Positions 1 to 8,470 of a stretch of 64,000 nt of DNA are shown one piece after another. Made by a program: the position numbers and the translations under genes. Under the pieces are notes generated by a model. It was not told the origin of the DNA. It saw only the letters and a program-made list of their open reading frames with translations, and searched no databases. Each line of letters starts with the position of its first letter. The first letter of the stretch is position 1. Origin of the DNA: Paraburkholderia susongensis (GTDB taxonomy: Bacteria > Pseudomonadota > Gammaproteobacteria > Burkholderiales > Burkholderiaceae); NCBI RefSeq assembly GCF_900177725.1, contig NZ_FXAT01000011.1:124001-188000 (forward strand). Direction: 5' to 3'.

Positions 1-609
1 CTCGCGCCGCAGGCATTTGCGGCGTTTCGCGGGAGCATGCCGAATACATCGGTGGTGTTTCGCGAGTCGCCGTTGCCGGCCGCGCTCAACGCGCTTCACG
101 ACGGCGAGACCGACTTCGCGGTCGTGAACTGCGTGCCCGGCACGCAGTGGCCGGATTTCGTCGAGCAGAAAAGTATCCTGTCGATTCCGCTTTTCGCCGT
201 CTCGCGGCAGGGGCATCCGCTTGCGCGTGTGCGAACGTTGAAGCGGCTGCTGGAATCGGAGTGGCTATTGCCGTGCGAGCCGGGCGATGACGTCGACAAG
301 GCGTTTGCGCGCTACTTCGGGCAGCAGGGTTTGCCCGTGCCTCAGCGAATCCTGCGATGCCAGTCGCTTTTCCCGACCATCATGCTGCTGAAAACGACCG
401 ATCTGATCGGGATCGTCACAGAACCTACTTTCCGGCTCGAAATGGCGCATCACAAGATCACGGCGCTGCACGTGGCGGAGGCGTTTCCGGACACGACCGT
501 ATCGACGGTGGTTCGCCGCGATCGTCCTTTGACTTCCGCGGCGCAGCGCTTTCTCTGCTGCTTTGAAGACGTGGCGAAACGGCTCGCTCACGAGCGCGGC
601 AGACGTTAA
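1..609 (+). CDS. LysR-type regulator, C-terminal part (5' end outside window)
   Basis: The frame is open from the first base of the window to a stop at 607-609, so this is the 3' part of a longer gene. The visible ~202 residues are the effector-binding domain of a LysR-type transcriptional regulator: an alternating beta/alpha pattern with DGETDFAVV, IPLFAVSRQGHPLA (the usual substrate-domain turn after the hinge) and LLKTTDLIGIVTEP. The N-terminal winged helix-turn-helix must lie upstream. An internal ATG at 37 is not the real start because homology-like sequence precedes it. The target genes cannot be judged from here. The next gene is convergent, so no divergent partner is visible. Confidence 0.85.
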   Translation, partial: LAPQAFAAFRGSMPNTSVVFRESPLPAALNALHDGETDFAVVNCVPGTQWPDFVEQKSILSIPLFAVSRQGHPLARVRTLKRLLESEWLLPCEPGDDVDKAFARYFGQQGLPVPQRILRCQSLFPTIMLLKTTDLIGIVTEPTFRLEMAHHKITALHVAEAFPDTTVSTVVRRDRPLTSAAQRFLCCFEDVAKRLAHERGRR

Positions 610-651
610 GACGTTAGTGTGCGAGAGGGTGCCAACGTCTGCGCGTAGCCG

Positions 652-1311
652 TCAGGACCCGAAGCGATAAAGCCGATACGCGCGCGGCGCCATGACCGAA
701 AGATAACCGTGCACGGCGGTATGCAGCAGACGACGCAGCGCGGCCGTATCGTGAGGTGCCGTGCGCGTCATCAGCGCTTGCGAGACGAGACCGTAGATCA
801 TCGCATGCACGGCGAACGCGGCATCTTCTGTCGGCGCATCGGCGGGCCAGTCGGATGCCGATGCCAGCATGCCCGCCCACAACTGCACGAACTCCGCATA
901 GAGCTTGCGGTATGCATCGATGCCGGAAACACGGCGTTCGAGCAGAAAGAGCGTCGACCACTGTTCGGGTTCGGCGAGCGGCGCGCGAATCTGCGCGTTG
1001 AGCAAGGCATCGACTCGCGCGGGCAGCGCTTCGGCGCGCGTCGCTGGAATGCATTCGCTCATTTCGGCCGCGATCCGCTTGATGCGCAGATGAACGCATA
1101 CCGCCGCGAGCGCTTCCTTGCTGGCGAAATATTCGTAGAAGCTGCCGATACCGACGCCCGCGGCCGTCGTCACTTGCCGGATCGACACCTTGTCGTAGCC
1201 GTGCTCGACCAGAAGCTGAACAAAGGCCTGCTGAATCGCCTCCGCAGTGACGAGCGCGCGCGACTGCGCGGGCCTGCGGCGGGTGGCTTTGATGGGGAGC
1301 GCTTCCTTCAT
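652..1311 (-). CDS. TetR/AcrR family repressor
   Basis: 219-residue regulator. The N-terminal TetR helix-turn-helix lies at about residues 20-60 (EAIQQAFVQLLVEHGYDKVS, then RQVTTAAGVGIGSFYEYFAS). The remainder is an all-helical ligand domain with a Tyr/Trp/Leu-rich middle. I chose the ATG at 1311. A GTG at 1329 in the same frame would add six residues, and neither has a strong Shine-Dalgarno. It is divergent from the acyl-CoA dehydrogenase/acyl-CoA synthetase pair, so it probably represses that pair and itself through the shared 138-bp spacer. The inducer is likely an acyl-CoA or fatty acid, inferred only from the neighbours. Confidence 0.88.
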   Translation of the reverse strand: MKEALPIKATRRRPAQSRALVTAEAIQQAFVQLLVEHGYDKVSIRQVTTAAGVGIGSFYEYFASKEALAAVCVHLRIKRIAAEMSECIPATRAEALPARVDALLNAQIRAPLAEPEQWSTLFLLERRVSGIDAYRKLYAEFVQLWAGMLASASDWPADAPTEDAAFAVHAMIYGLVSQALMTRTAPHDTAALRRLLHTAVHGYLSVMAPRAYRLYRFGS

Positions 1312-1383
1312 GTCTGTGAATCCGAACACGCGCGCAGAGGGTCGTCCCTATACTGGATGACCGGAAAAAAGCTCGAACGGTGA

Positions 1384-1397
1384 GCGGAAATGTCCGC
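1384..1397. promoter_or_regulatory. Candidate TetR operator (inverted repeat)
   Basis: GCGGA-AATG-TCCGC is a perfect 5-bp inverted repeat in the spacer between the divergent TetR gene and the acyl-CoA dehydrogenase. A looser TGACC...GGTCG pair follows. The position fits an operator for the adjacent repressor, but the arms are short and no second copy was found. Confidence 0.3.
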
Positions 1398-1449
1398 CGA
1401 TGGCGGGTTGACCGTGAACTGGTCGGGATGCTTCGAAAAGGAGACGCTC

Positions 1450-3096
1450 ATGAACTGGAACACCCATGAGGTAACGAACGTCGTGCCGGAGTTGGCCGAT
1501 TATAACCTCTACACAACGGACCTCGCGCTGCGGGAAGCCGTGCAACGCGCCGGCGCGCAGGCGCACGAATCCGAACTGGCGGACTACGGCGCGCGGCTCG
1601 GCAGTGCGCAAACGCTGCGCATGGCCGAAGACGCGAATCACTTCAAACCCGAACTTCATACATTCGACCGCCAGGGAAACCGCATCGATCGCGTCGAATT
1701 TCACCCCGCGTGGCATGGGCTGATGACGATGCTGCGCGAGCAGAATCTCGTCTCGCAGCCGTTCTCCGATACGCGGCCCGGCGCATGGGCCGCGTATGCG
1801 GCGGGGTTTTCCATGCACGGCCAGATCGAGGCCGGTTCCCAGTGCCCCACGTCGATGACCTTCGCGAGCATCCCCGTGCTGCGCCAGGAGCCCGCGTTGT
1901 TCGAGCAACTGATGCCGAAGCTCTATTCACGCCATTACGATGCGCGCGATCTTCCGTTCGAGCAGAAAACGTCGATGCTGATCGGCATGGGCATGACCGA
2001 GAAGCAGGGCGGCTCCGACGTGCGCGCAAACCGCACGCACGCCACGCCGATTCATGGCGAGGGGCGAGGCGCCGACTACGAGATCGTCGGTCATAAGTGG
2101 TTCATGTCCGCGCCGATGTGCGATGCGCATCTCGTGACCGCACGCACCGGGAACGGACTGTCGTGCTTCTTCGTGCCGCGTTACCGGCCGGACGGCAGCA
2201 AGAATGCGGTGCATATCCAGCGTCTGAAGGACAAGGTCGGCAATCGTTCGAATTCGAGCAGCGAAGTGGAATTCCTCGGCGCGTGGGGGCGCATGGTCGG
2301 CGAGGAAGGGCGCGGCATTCCGACCATCATCGAAATGGCGTCCTATACGCGGCTGAATTGCGTGATGGGCAGCGCGGGCACGATCCGTCAGGCAGTGGTG
2401 CAGGCGATTCACTATGCGCGCGAGCGTCACGCGTTCGGCAAACGCCTCGCGGAACAACCGTTGATGCGCAACGTGCTGGCCGACATGGCACTGGAAAGCG
2501 AAGCCGCGACTCAACTGATGATGCGTCTCACGCAGGCGTTCGCACTGGCGGACGACGATCCGTTGCAGCATGCGTATAAACGCATCGTCACGCCCGCCGC
2601 GAAATTCTGGGTGGCCAAGCGCAGCATCGAACTGTCGGCGGAAGCGATGGAAGTGTTCGGCGGCAACGGCTATATGGACGAAAGCCCGATGGGCCGGCTG
2701 TATCGCGAGGCGCCGGTGATCTCGATCTGGGAAGGATCGGGCAACGTGATGGCGCTGGACATGCTGCGCGCAATCAGCCGTGATCCGCAGGCACTGGCCG
2801 CCTTGATCGACGATATCCGGCCCGTCTGCAACGACGATGCGCGATTGCGCCCGCACATCGAGGCGCTGGCCGGCGTACCCGGTGCGGAGAACACCATGCT
2901 CGAAGCGCTCGCGCGCCGCGAAGCGCAGCGCCTGATTCTGCTCGTGCAGGCGCGGCTGCTGCGCGAGTATGCGCCCGCCTACGTTGCGGACGCATTCATT
3001 GCGAGCCGTTTCGACGCGCAATGGGGCCGTGTTTTCGGCACGCTTCCCGAGCATGAGCAACAGGCGAAGATTATCGAGCGGGCGTGGCCCGTCTGA
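1450..3096 (+). CDS. AidB-like acyl-CoA dehydrogenase
   Basis: 548 residues, close to the length of E. coli AidB (about 540) and longer than ordinary acyl-CoA dehydrogenases (about 380). AidB-type features are the N-terminal extension with FHPAWH, the flavin-site MTEKQGGSDVRA near residue 182, and IWEGSGNV near residue 426, followed by an extra C-terminal helical domain rich in Arg. Expected role: FAD-dependent oxidation of an acyl-CoA (often annotated isovaleryl-CoA dehydrogenase) or an AidB-type alkylation-response role; sequence alone does not decide. The ATG at 1450 has GGAGA seven bases upstream; an earlier ATG at 1390 lacks a site. The acyl-CoA synthetase follows 79 bp later, suggesting a fatty-acid operon under the divergent TetR. 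Confidence 0.9.
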   Translation: MNWNTHEVTNVVPELADYNLYTTDLALREAVQRAGAQAHESELADYGARLGSAQTLRMAEDANHFKPELHTFDRQGNRIDRVEFHPAWHGLMTMLREQNLVSQPFSDTRPGAWAAYAAGFSMHGQIEAGSQCPTSMTFASIPVLRQEPALFEQLMPKLYSRHYDARDLPFEQKTSMLIGMGMTEKQGGSDVRANRTHATPIHGEGRGADYEIVGHKWFMSAPMCDAHLVTARTGNGLSCFFVPRYRPDGSKNAVHIQRLKDKVGNRSNSSSEVEFLGAWGRMVGEEGRGIPTIIEMASYTRLNCVMGSAGTIRQAVVQAIHYARERHAFGKRLAEQPLMRNVLADMALESEAATQLMMRLTQAFALADDDPLQHAYKRIVTPAAKFWVAKRSIELSAEAMEVFGGNGYMDESPMGRLYREAPVISIWEGSGNVMALDMLRAISRDPQALAALIDDIRPVCNDDARLRPHIEALAGVPGAENTMLEALARREAQRLILLVQARLLREYAPAYVADAFIASRFDAQWGRVFGTLPEHEQQAKIIERAWPV

Positions 3097-3175
3097 CACA
3101 GGGAATCGTTGTGACTACATTTTGGGGCCACCGCGGTGGTTGCCGCGACATTCAGCAAGGAACATAAAACGCTCC

Positions 3176-4678
3176 ATGAACATCGTTTCCCTGTTTGACA
3201 GCAACGTCCGCAAGTACCCGGACAAGCCGATGCTCCGCTACGCGGGAACCAGCCATACGTACGCGCAAATGGACGACCTGTCGCGCCGGGCCGCCATCGT
3301 GATCGCGCAGCAAGGCGTGAAGGCGGGCGACAGCGTCGCGGTCATGTGCTTCAACACGCCTGGCTTCATGATCGCGATGCTGGGTGTGTGGCGCCTCGGC
3401 GCGGTGGTGGTGCCGGTCAATCACAAGCTGCAGGCGCCGGAGGTCGACTTCATTCTTGCGCATGCGAAGGCGAAGCTGTGCATCTTCGACGGCGTGCTTG
3501 CGCCGGTCGTGCAACGGTTGTCGGTTTCGGTCGCGATGTTGAGCACCGACAGCGAAGCGCCGGGCCACGCGTCGTTCGATACGCTGCTTGCCCACGCCGA
3601 CGCATTCGACGGCGCGCCACCCGAAGACGACGTCATCGCTGAAATTCTCTACACGTCGGGCACAACGGGCCGGCCCAAGGGCTGCCTGCTCAGCCATCGC
3701 AACGTATGCATCGGCGCGCTCACCACCGCGCAGGCGCTCTCGATGACGCGCGACGAACGCACGCTGATCGCGATGCCGCTCTGGCATTCGTCGCCGCTCA
3801 ACAACTGGATGGCCGGCACGCTCTACGTCGGCGGCACGCTGATCTTTCTGCGCGAATACCATCCGCGCGCGTTTTTGCAGATCGTTCAGGACGAACGGGT
3901 CACGTTGTATTTCGGCGCGCCGGTGTCGTATCTGTTGCCGCTGCAGATGGACCTCGATGTCGCCGCGTTCGATCTCGGCTCGGTCAGAGCCTGGATCTAT
4001 GGCGGCGGGCCGATCGGTGCCGACACCGCGCGGCGGTTGACGTCCGCTTATCGGAGCGAGCGTTTCTATCAGGTCTTCGGCATGACGGAGACGGGGCCGT
4101 CCGGCACCGTGCTTTATCCCGAGGAGCAGGTGACGAAGGCCGGCTCGATCGGACGGGTTGCCGCGCCAGGCGTCGATCTGCGCGTGGTGCGCGACGATGG
4201 GCGCGAAGCGCGGGCCGGCGAAGTGGGCGAGATCTGGCTCAGAGCCGAGTCCGCGATGCAGGGCTATCTCGACGACGAACACGCGACGCGGGAAGCGTTC
4301 AGCGACGGCTGGTATCGCACCGGCGACCTCGCGCGCAAGGACGCAGACGGCTTCCTTTTCATCGTCGACCGGAACAAGGACATGATCGTCACGGGCGGCG
4401 AGAACGTTTATTCGAAGGAAGTGGAGGATGCGTTACTCGCTCATCCGGCGATCAAGGATGCGGCCGTGATCGGCCGCCCGCATGCCGACTGGGGCGAGAC
4501 GGTGGTGGCGATGCTGGTGCCGGCGCCGGGTACGCAGCCCGATGCCGCGGAGCTCAGTGCTTTTCTTGCGAGCCGCCTCGCCAAATACAAGATTCCTCGC
4601 GAATACGTGTGGTGCGAAACACTGCCGCGCACTGCAACGGGCAAGCTGATGAAGCATACGTTGCGTGCAGCGTTGTGA
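3176..4678 (+). CDS. AMP-forming acyl-CoA synthetase (ligase)
   Basis: 500-residue member of the ANL adenylating family. It activates a carboxylic acid to the acyl-AMP and then the CoA thioester. Visible motifs are the phosphate loop YTSGTTGRPKG near residue 160, FGMTETGPSG near 300, the hinge region GWYRTGDLA near 378 and the C-terminal lysine motif PRTATGKL near 484. The start at ATG 3176 gives the normal family N-terminus (MNIVSLFDSNVRKYPDKP); AAGGA lies about 13 bases upstream, rather far. It follows the AidB-like dehydrogenase and probably supplies its acyl-CoA substrate. The chain length of the substrate is not evident. Confidence 0.9.
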   Translation: MNIVSLFDSNVRKYPDKPMLRYAGTSHTYAQMDDLSRRAAIVIAQQGVKAGDSVAVMCFNTPGFMIAMLGVWRLGAVVVPVNHKLQAPEVDFILAHAKAKLCIFDGVLAPVVQRLSVSVAMLSTDSEAPGHASFDTLLAHADAFDGAPPEDDVIAEILYTSGTTGRPKGCLLSHRNVCIGALTTAQALSMTRDERTLIAMPLWHSSPLNNWMAGTLYVGGTLIFLREYHPRAFLQIVQDERVTLYFGAPVSYLLPLQMDLDVAAFDLGSVRAWIYGGGPIGADTARRLTSAYRSERFYQVFGMTETGPSGTVLYPEEQVTKAGSIGRVAAPGVDLRVVRDDGREARAGEVGEIWLRAESAMQGYLDDEHATREAFSDGWYRTGDLARKDADGFLFIVDRNKDMIVTGGENVYSKEVEDALLAHPAIKDAAVIGRPHADWGETVVAMLVPAPGTQPDAAELSAFLASRLAKYKIPREYVWCETLPRTATGKLMKHTLRAAL

Positions 4679-4766
4679 GGAACGGCATCGCCGGAAGGCC
4701 AGGTTAGTCTGGTTTGCAAGGGGGCCGCGTGGCAATCGCTCATGTCGGCGATCTGACGCAACCCAG

Positions 4767-4784
4767 CTCCCGCAAATCCTCACC
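4767..4784 (-). repeat. Copy of the 18-bp GGTGAG...CGGGAG dispersed repeat
   Basis: On the minus strand this reads GGTGAGGATTTGCGGGAG, one mismatch from the best array copy at 6088. It is isolated, 90 bp after the acyl-CoA synthetase stop. See the array at 5590-6250. Confidence 0.7.
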
Positions 4785-4811
4785 GTTCGCACTACTTCAG
4801 AAGGAGGCCTA

Positions 4812-5045
4812 ATGCGCCGGAGCGCCGCGGCGGAGGTCAATCTGTTTATTAAGCAGAGCAAAGAAAAGTGCGCTGTGCGTCACGCTGCGCTATCTGTTGA
4901 AGTGACCGCGGAAGTGACCGCGGAAGTGACCGCGGTGGGATTGCAGGAAGCGACACCGATCCCGTCCGGCCGATGTCGCTTCGCACGACTCAATGACCTG
5001 CGCCGCGCCTCGTTCGCACGGTCAACCGGTTCGACACCGCCCTGA
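4812..5045 (+). CDS. Possible small protein with EVTA repeats
   Basis: A 77-codon frame preceded by an exceptionally good ribosome site, AGAAGGAGG, seven bases before the ATG. The middle encodes VEVTA-EVTA-EVTA from three exact 12-bp repeats. There is no recognisable domain, the C-terminal part is Arg/Pro-rich, and the last 56 bases overlap the convergent BON-domain gene. The strong ribosome site argues for translation; the composition after residue 40 argues that the frame may be fortuitous. Confidence 0.25.
   Translation: MRRSAAAEVNLFIKQSKEKCAVRHAALSVEVTAEVTAEVTAVGLQEATPIPSGRCRFARLNDLRRASFARSTGSTPP
4899..4934 (+). repeat. Three exact tandem copies of a 12-bp unit
   Basis: GAAGTGACCGCG occurs three times in a row without change. 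The period is a multiple of three and lies in frame with the small open frame starting at 4812. Confidence 0.9.
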
Positions 5046-5373
5046 CGCCACGGACCGAGCGCGCGGCATTGCCGGCCCGCTGGACCTGCGAACGCTGCGG
5101 CACCCAGCCGGTCAGCGTCACGACGCCGCGGCGTGCCTCGACGTGAATGCCGGAAGAATTCAGCCCCGTTGTGCGCGTGAAGGCACGGCGGACGTCACGG
5201 ACCAACTGGCTATCTGATCGGTTTTGCTGCGCGGACGCAGCGATCGGCTGGCTTTGCGCGGACATATCGCCCGGCGGGCCGCCCGGCGTCTGCGCGTTCG
5301 CATAGGTCGCGCAAGTCGCAAGGGTCACCGCAAACATCGCACTGAGTATTCTGCTCGCACCATTTGTTTTCAT
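4990..5373 (-). CDS. Secreted BON-domain protein
   Basis: 127 residues. The N-terminus MKTNGASRILSAMFAVTLA..YANAQ is a Sec signal peptide with cleavage likely after ANA near residue 27. After a low-complexity Ser/Gln linker, residues 55-120 form one BON domain (SDSQLVRDVRRAF, GVVTLTGWV, VRGVRAVSNRLTV), a phospholipid- or periplasm-associated fold found in OsmY-type stress proteins. It is monocistronic, and its upstream side faces the repeat array. The cellular role is inferred as envelope-associated; no partner is visible. Confidence 0.85.
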   Translation of the reverse strand: MKTNGASRILSAMFAVTLATCATYANAQTPGGPPGDMSAQSQPIAASAQQNRSDSQLVRDVRRAFTRTTGLNSSGIHVEARRGVVTLTGWVPQRSQVQRAGNAARSVRGVRAVSNRLTVRTRRGAGH

Positions 5374-5589
5374 TCTTCCTCCTTTGCCGGTTTGTCAGGA
5401 ACTGCTGTTCGAGCCGCATAGTGCCAGTGGAGAAGAGGCGGCGAAACGCGATGCCGCCTCCAGACGAGTGTTCGACCGTCGGACCTGATTATATGCCGCG
5501 GCGATTGCACGAATGCGTCATTCGCGGCGGCGTCGTGCGGTGGCGCCTCTTGCCTCGTCAACTGATTGATCCGCGTTCCACGGTTGTTC

Positions 5590-6250
5590 GGTGAGAAGGT
5601 TCGGGAGCCGGCGAGGTGAGAATATGCGCACCTGTCTGCGCACTTCAGGATGAAAGGTGAGGGAATCCGGGAGTCGGTCGGTTGTCAAAAAACCGCTGCG
5701 GCGAAGTGCATGCCGAACGCTTGCCACAGCCACGCGAAATGCTGGGCGTCGCGCAGGGCAAGCCGTTCTATGCGAGAAAGGTGAGAGTTTTCGGGAGTTG
5801 TTCGCGGAAGGCTCTTTGCAAGCACCTTAATCCGTCAAATACACGAATAAACCCATCGGCAAGACGATTATGGCAACGCGCGCATCCCGCCGTGTTTGCT
5901 CAAAGGTGAGGATATTCGGGAGCCGCGCGATGCCGAATCGGCCGCACGTTCCTTGCAAATGAGTCATCCAGTTGCGGAAAAAGGCATTTGCCGCGCCGAT
6001 TGCTTAACGTAACCCGTTGAATGTCCAGTCTATATGCCGCACGCACGGCCAGCATCGCTGCATGCGGACTGCCTGCTTTTGTCTCAAGGTGAGGATTTTC
6101 GGGAGCGGCATGTGTCATGCGCGGCGAACTCGCCCAAACAGGCTTTTATCCCGCTTAAAGCCCGAAAGGTGAGGGTTTTCGGGAGCAGCAATGACGGCAA
6201 TTTGCGTCGATCCGCCATCGCTGCGTGCGAAAGGTGAGGTTTTTCGGGGG
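5590..6250 (+). repeat. Seven-copy array of the 18-bp dispersed repeat GGTGAGNNTTTTCGGGAG
   Basis: Copies start at 5590, 5656, 5780, 5905, 6088, 6168 and 6233, all on the plus strand. Most are preceded by AAA or AA and several are followed by CSG. The best copy is GGTGAGGATTTTCGGGAG (6088). The sequences between copies are unrelated and 47-165 bp long. Start-to-start distances are 66, 124, 125, 183, 80 and 65; the first four differ by about 59 bp. The stretch 5374-6266 holds no credible gene, so the array is its main content. Further copies are at 4767 (-), 16429, 16473, 27406 (-) and 27765 (-), always outside genes. Confidence 0.8.
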
Positions 6251-6266
6251 GCGTCGAAATCGTCCG

Positions 6267-7025
6267 TTACGCCGGCTTCGCGATCTCGCGAATATCCGCG
6301 GCCGGCGTTTGACCGAATGCGTCGCTGAGCGCGTAGTCGATCAACTGGGCCGCGCATTGTTCGGGCGTCGACAGTTGGCCGTTGCGTTTGAGCTCTTCGA
6401 AACGCGCGCGCATCGGAAACTGTTCTTCGCCACTGCCGCGAATTTCCGCCTGCATGTCCGTATCGATCACGCCCGGCGCAAGACTGCAGATGCGCAGCGC
6501 GCGGTTCGCGTCGAGCGCAACGGCGCGCGCATGATGATCGAGCGCGGCCTTCGTCGCGCAGTAGATGCTCCAGCCAGGGTACGCATTGCGCGCCGCGCCG
6601 CTCGAGATATGGACGATGCGCCGGTCGTTCGCATCGACGGCCGCAGCGGAGAGCGCGCTGGCGAGCATGAGCGGCGTGGCTACGTTGAGACTCACTGCCT
6701 TTGCGATGTCCGCCGCGTCCTGTCCTTCGATGGGCCCGATCGGCTGTACCATCCCCGCGTTGTTGATGAGCAGCACCGTTTGCGCGCCGCTCACGAAGTT
6801 GCGCAGCGCGTCGGTGGCAATCCATTGCGCAACGCGCGCGGGGTCGGCCAGTTGCAGTTCGATTTCTTCGAGCTGTGCGGAAAAGCGCGTTTTCAGCGTG
6901 GCGTGCCGCGAGCGGGACAGACCCAGCACTGCGACGTTGCGCGCGAGCAGTTGTTCGGCAAGTGCTGCGCCGAGGCCGCGCGCGTGGCCGGTGACGATCG
7001 CGCGAATCGGAGAAGAGGAGGTCAT
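6267..7025 (-). CDS. Short-chain dehydrogenase/reductase
   Basis: 252-residue classical SDR. The cofactor motif TGHARGLGAAL is at residues 12-22, NNAG near 87, catalytic Ser in HISSGA near 140 and YxxxK as YCATK near 155. The Arg in SRSR after the second strand suggests NADP(H). The C-terminal half resembles the sepiapterin reductase/YueD-like group more than FabG, but substrate is not predictable. The ATG at 7025 follows a weak GGAACGAC site. The gene ends 16 bp from the last array repeat and is flanked upstream by the DnaA-box-like repeat region. No operon partner. Confidence 0.88.
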   Translation of the reverse strand: MTSSSPIRAIVTGHARGLGAALAEQLLARNVAVLGLSRSRHATLKTRFSAQLEEIELQLADPARVAQWIATDALRNFVSGAQTVLLINNAGMVQPIGPIEGQDAADIAKAVSLNVATPLMLASALSAAAVDANDRRIVHISSGAARNAYPGWSIYCATKAALDHHARAVALDANRALRICSLAPGVIDTDMQAEIRGSGEEQFPMRARFEELKRNGQLSTPEQCAAQLIDYALSDAFGQTPAADIREIAKPA

Positions 7026-7208
7026 GTCGTTCCTTGTGATCGTTGGCTTGCAGAGCCCGTCATTTTCTCACGGCCGATTCGATGCGCGCAGGAGCGGCGC
7101 GGGCGGGCGCGGGTTGCCGCATCGGATGACATGCTGCGCCGCTGCCTGTCGCTGAACCTGGGAGAGATAGGTCTGCTGCATCAATCACTTGGCAGGCCTA
7201 TGCGCAGG

Positions 7209-7636
7209 TTGTCCACAAGCTTGTGCCCAAATTATGTGGACAACTGCATGTCGAGGATGCCGCGCGTCGTACGGCGTCCCTGGCAAACCGGCCTGGCAAA
7301 CCGGCCTGGCAAAGCGGCCCGGCAGCGCGAGCGGCCACGCAGCGCCAGAGGCTGCCTACGCGTGAACCGCAAACGGATAGTGCTGCTGCATCAAGCACTT
7401 GGGCGGACTATGAGACGGTTGTCCACAAGCTTGCCAACAAATTGTGTGGAGAACTGGAGATTGAACGCGTAGTACCTCGTGCGCTGCCCTTGCCACCCAG
7501 TTTTTCAGCATGACCGGCCACGCGGCGCCACAGGCTGCCTACGCTTGAACCGCAAGCGGATATTGCCGCTGCTTCAATGACTTGGATTGCCTATGAGAAG
7601 GTTGTCCACAGCCTTGCCAACATTTTAGGTGGACAA
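7209..7636. repeat. Three-copy module with DnaA-box-like inverted nonamers
   Basis: Each copy carries TTGTCCACA, a gap of 16-17 bases, then the inverse nonamer: TTGTCCACA 7209-7217 with TGTGGACAA 7235-7243; 7419-7427 with TGTGGAGAA 7445-7453; 7602-7610 with GGTGGACAA 7628-7636. The flanks are also related: upstream of each is a TGCATCAA..ACTTGG..CTATG-like block, and copies 2 and 3 share GGCTGCCTACGC and TGAACCGCAA. The period is 210 and 183 bp. Copy 1 contains a perfect palindrome CACAAGCTTGTG. TTGTCCACA is one change from the DnaA box TTATCCACA. The gene-free gap 7026-7741 is essentially this module plus a 13-bp tandem repeat. Confidence 0.7.
7280..7318 (+). repeat. Three tandem copies of a 13-bp unit
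   Basis: CTGGCAAACCGGC occurs twice exactly and a third time with one change (CTGGCAAAGCGGC), between the first and second DnaA-box-like modules. Confidence 0.9.
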
Positions 7637-7741
7637 GTTCCGGCGTCTGCGCGCGGGCGATGTGCAGTGTGTTGCGTGCTGCCACCGTACTGCCAGGCGT
7701 CTGCACACCGAAGCAGTGGAACCCGCAACACTTTCGACGCC

Positions 7742-8470
7742 TCAGGCCTTCAACGCAGAAGCCGCCACGGCTTCCGCCTGCGACTGCACCTGCAAAACCG
7801 CATCGCGCTTATCGAGCAGATGCTGCCTGAGAATCGCGCTGAGCTTCTTGCCATCGCGCGCCTCGAGCGCCTTCAGCATCTCATCGTGATCGTGAATCGC
7901 GCTGTCCCACTTCGGCGTCTGATAGTTCGAGCGGAACCGCAGCGCCTGCAGGCGCCGGTTGATCGATATATACGTCTGCCGCAGCGCTGAATTTCTCGCC
8001 GCCTCGTTGATCTTGTCGTGGATCGCCTGGTTGCGGCTGTAGTAGCCGGGCAGATCGTTCTGCGCGCGGCACGCGAGCATCGCGTAATGGAGCGCCTTGA
8101 TCTCGGCCAGTTCGGCGGCGGTGATCCGCTCGGCCGCGAGTTCGCCGGAAAACGCTTCGAGGCCGCTCATCAGCTCGAAGGTCTCGCGCACTTCCGCCTC
8201 CGACATCTTCGACACCGACGCGCCGCGGTTCGGCGAAATCTCGATCAGCCCTTCGGCGGCCAGCACCTTGAGCGCCTCGCGCAACGGCGTGCGCGAAATG
8301 CCGAGCGTTTCGCACAGCTCGCGCTCGTTCAGTTTCTTGCCGGGCTCCAGCACCCCCTCGACGATAAAGCGGCGGATGTGCTCCACCACCGTGTCGTGCA
8401 GCCGCTGCCGCTCGACCTTCGGCATCAGCGGGGCAGCGGCGACTCCTGCATCGAAATCCGAATTTTGCAT
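7742..8470 (-). CDS. GntR-family regulator (FadR/FCD subfamily)
   Basis: 242 residues. A winged helix-turn-helix occupies about residues 22-90 (RRFIVEGVLEPGKKLNERELCETLG, SRTPLREALKVLAAEGLI) and a C-terminal FCD helical domain follows, with the metal/ligand histidines expected around NQAIHDKINE and IHDHDEM. FCD regulators bind organic acids. It is divergent from the aminotransferase/MFS/dehydrogenase group. A 20-bp site overlapping its own start codon matches an inverted site before the aminotransferase, so autoregulation and control of that operon are likely. AAGGG lies nine bases before the ATG. Confidence 0.92.
   Translation of the reverse strand: MQNSDFDAGVAAAPLMPKVERQRLHDTVVEHIRRFIVEGVLEPGKKLNERELCETLGISRTPLREALKVLAAEGLIEISPNRGASVSKMSEAEVRETFELMSGLEAFSGELAAERITAAELAEIKALHYAMLACRAQNDLPGYYSRNQAIHDKINEAARNSALRQTYISINRRLQALRFRSNYQTPKWDSAIHDHDEMLKALEARDGKKLSAILRQHLLDKRDAVLQVQSQAEAVAASALKA

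Noticed and set aside
1927..3099. 390-codon frame opposite the AidB-like gene
   Set aside because: Antisense shadow with biased composition and no motif.
5590..6250. CRISPR array
   Set aside because: Repeats are only 18 bp and imperfect, spacers vary from 47 to 165 bp, and there are no cas genes nearby.
7209..7636. Replication origin
   Set aside because: DnaA-box-like nonamers are present but there is no AT-rich unwinding region and no dnaA, dnaN, rep or parAB gene close by.
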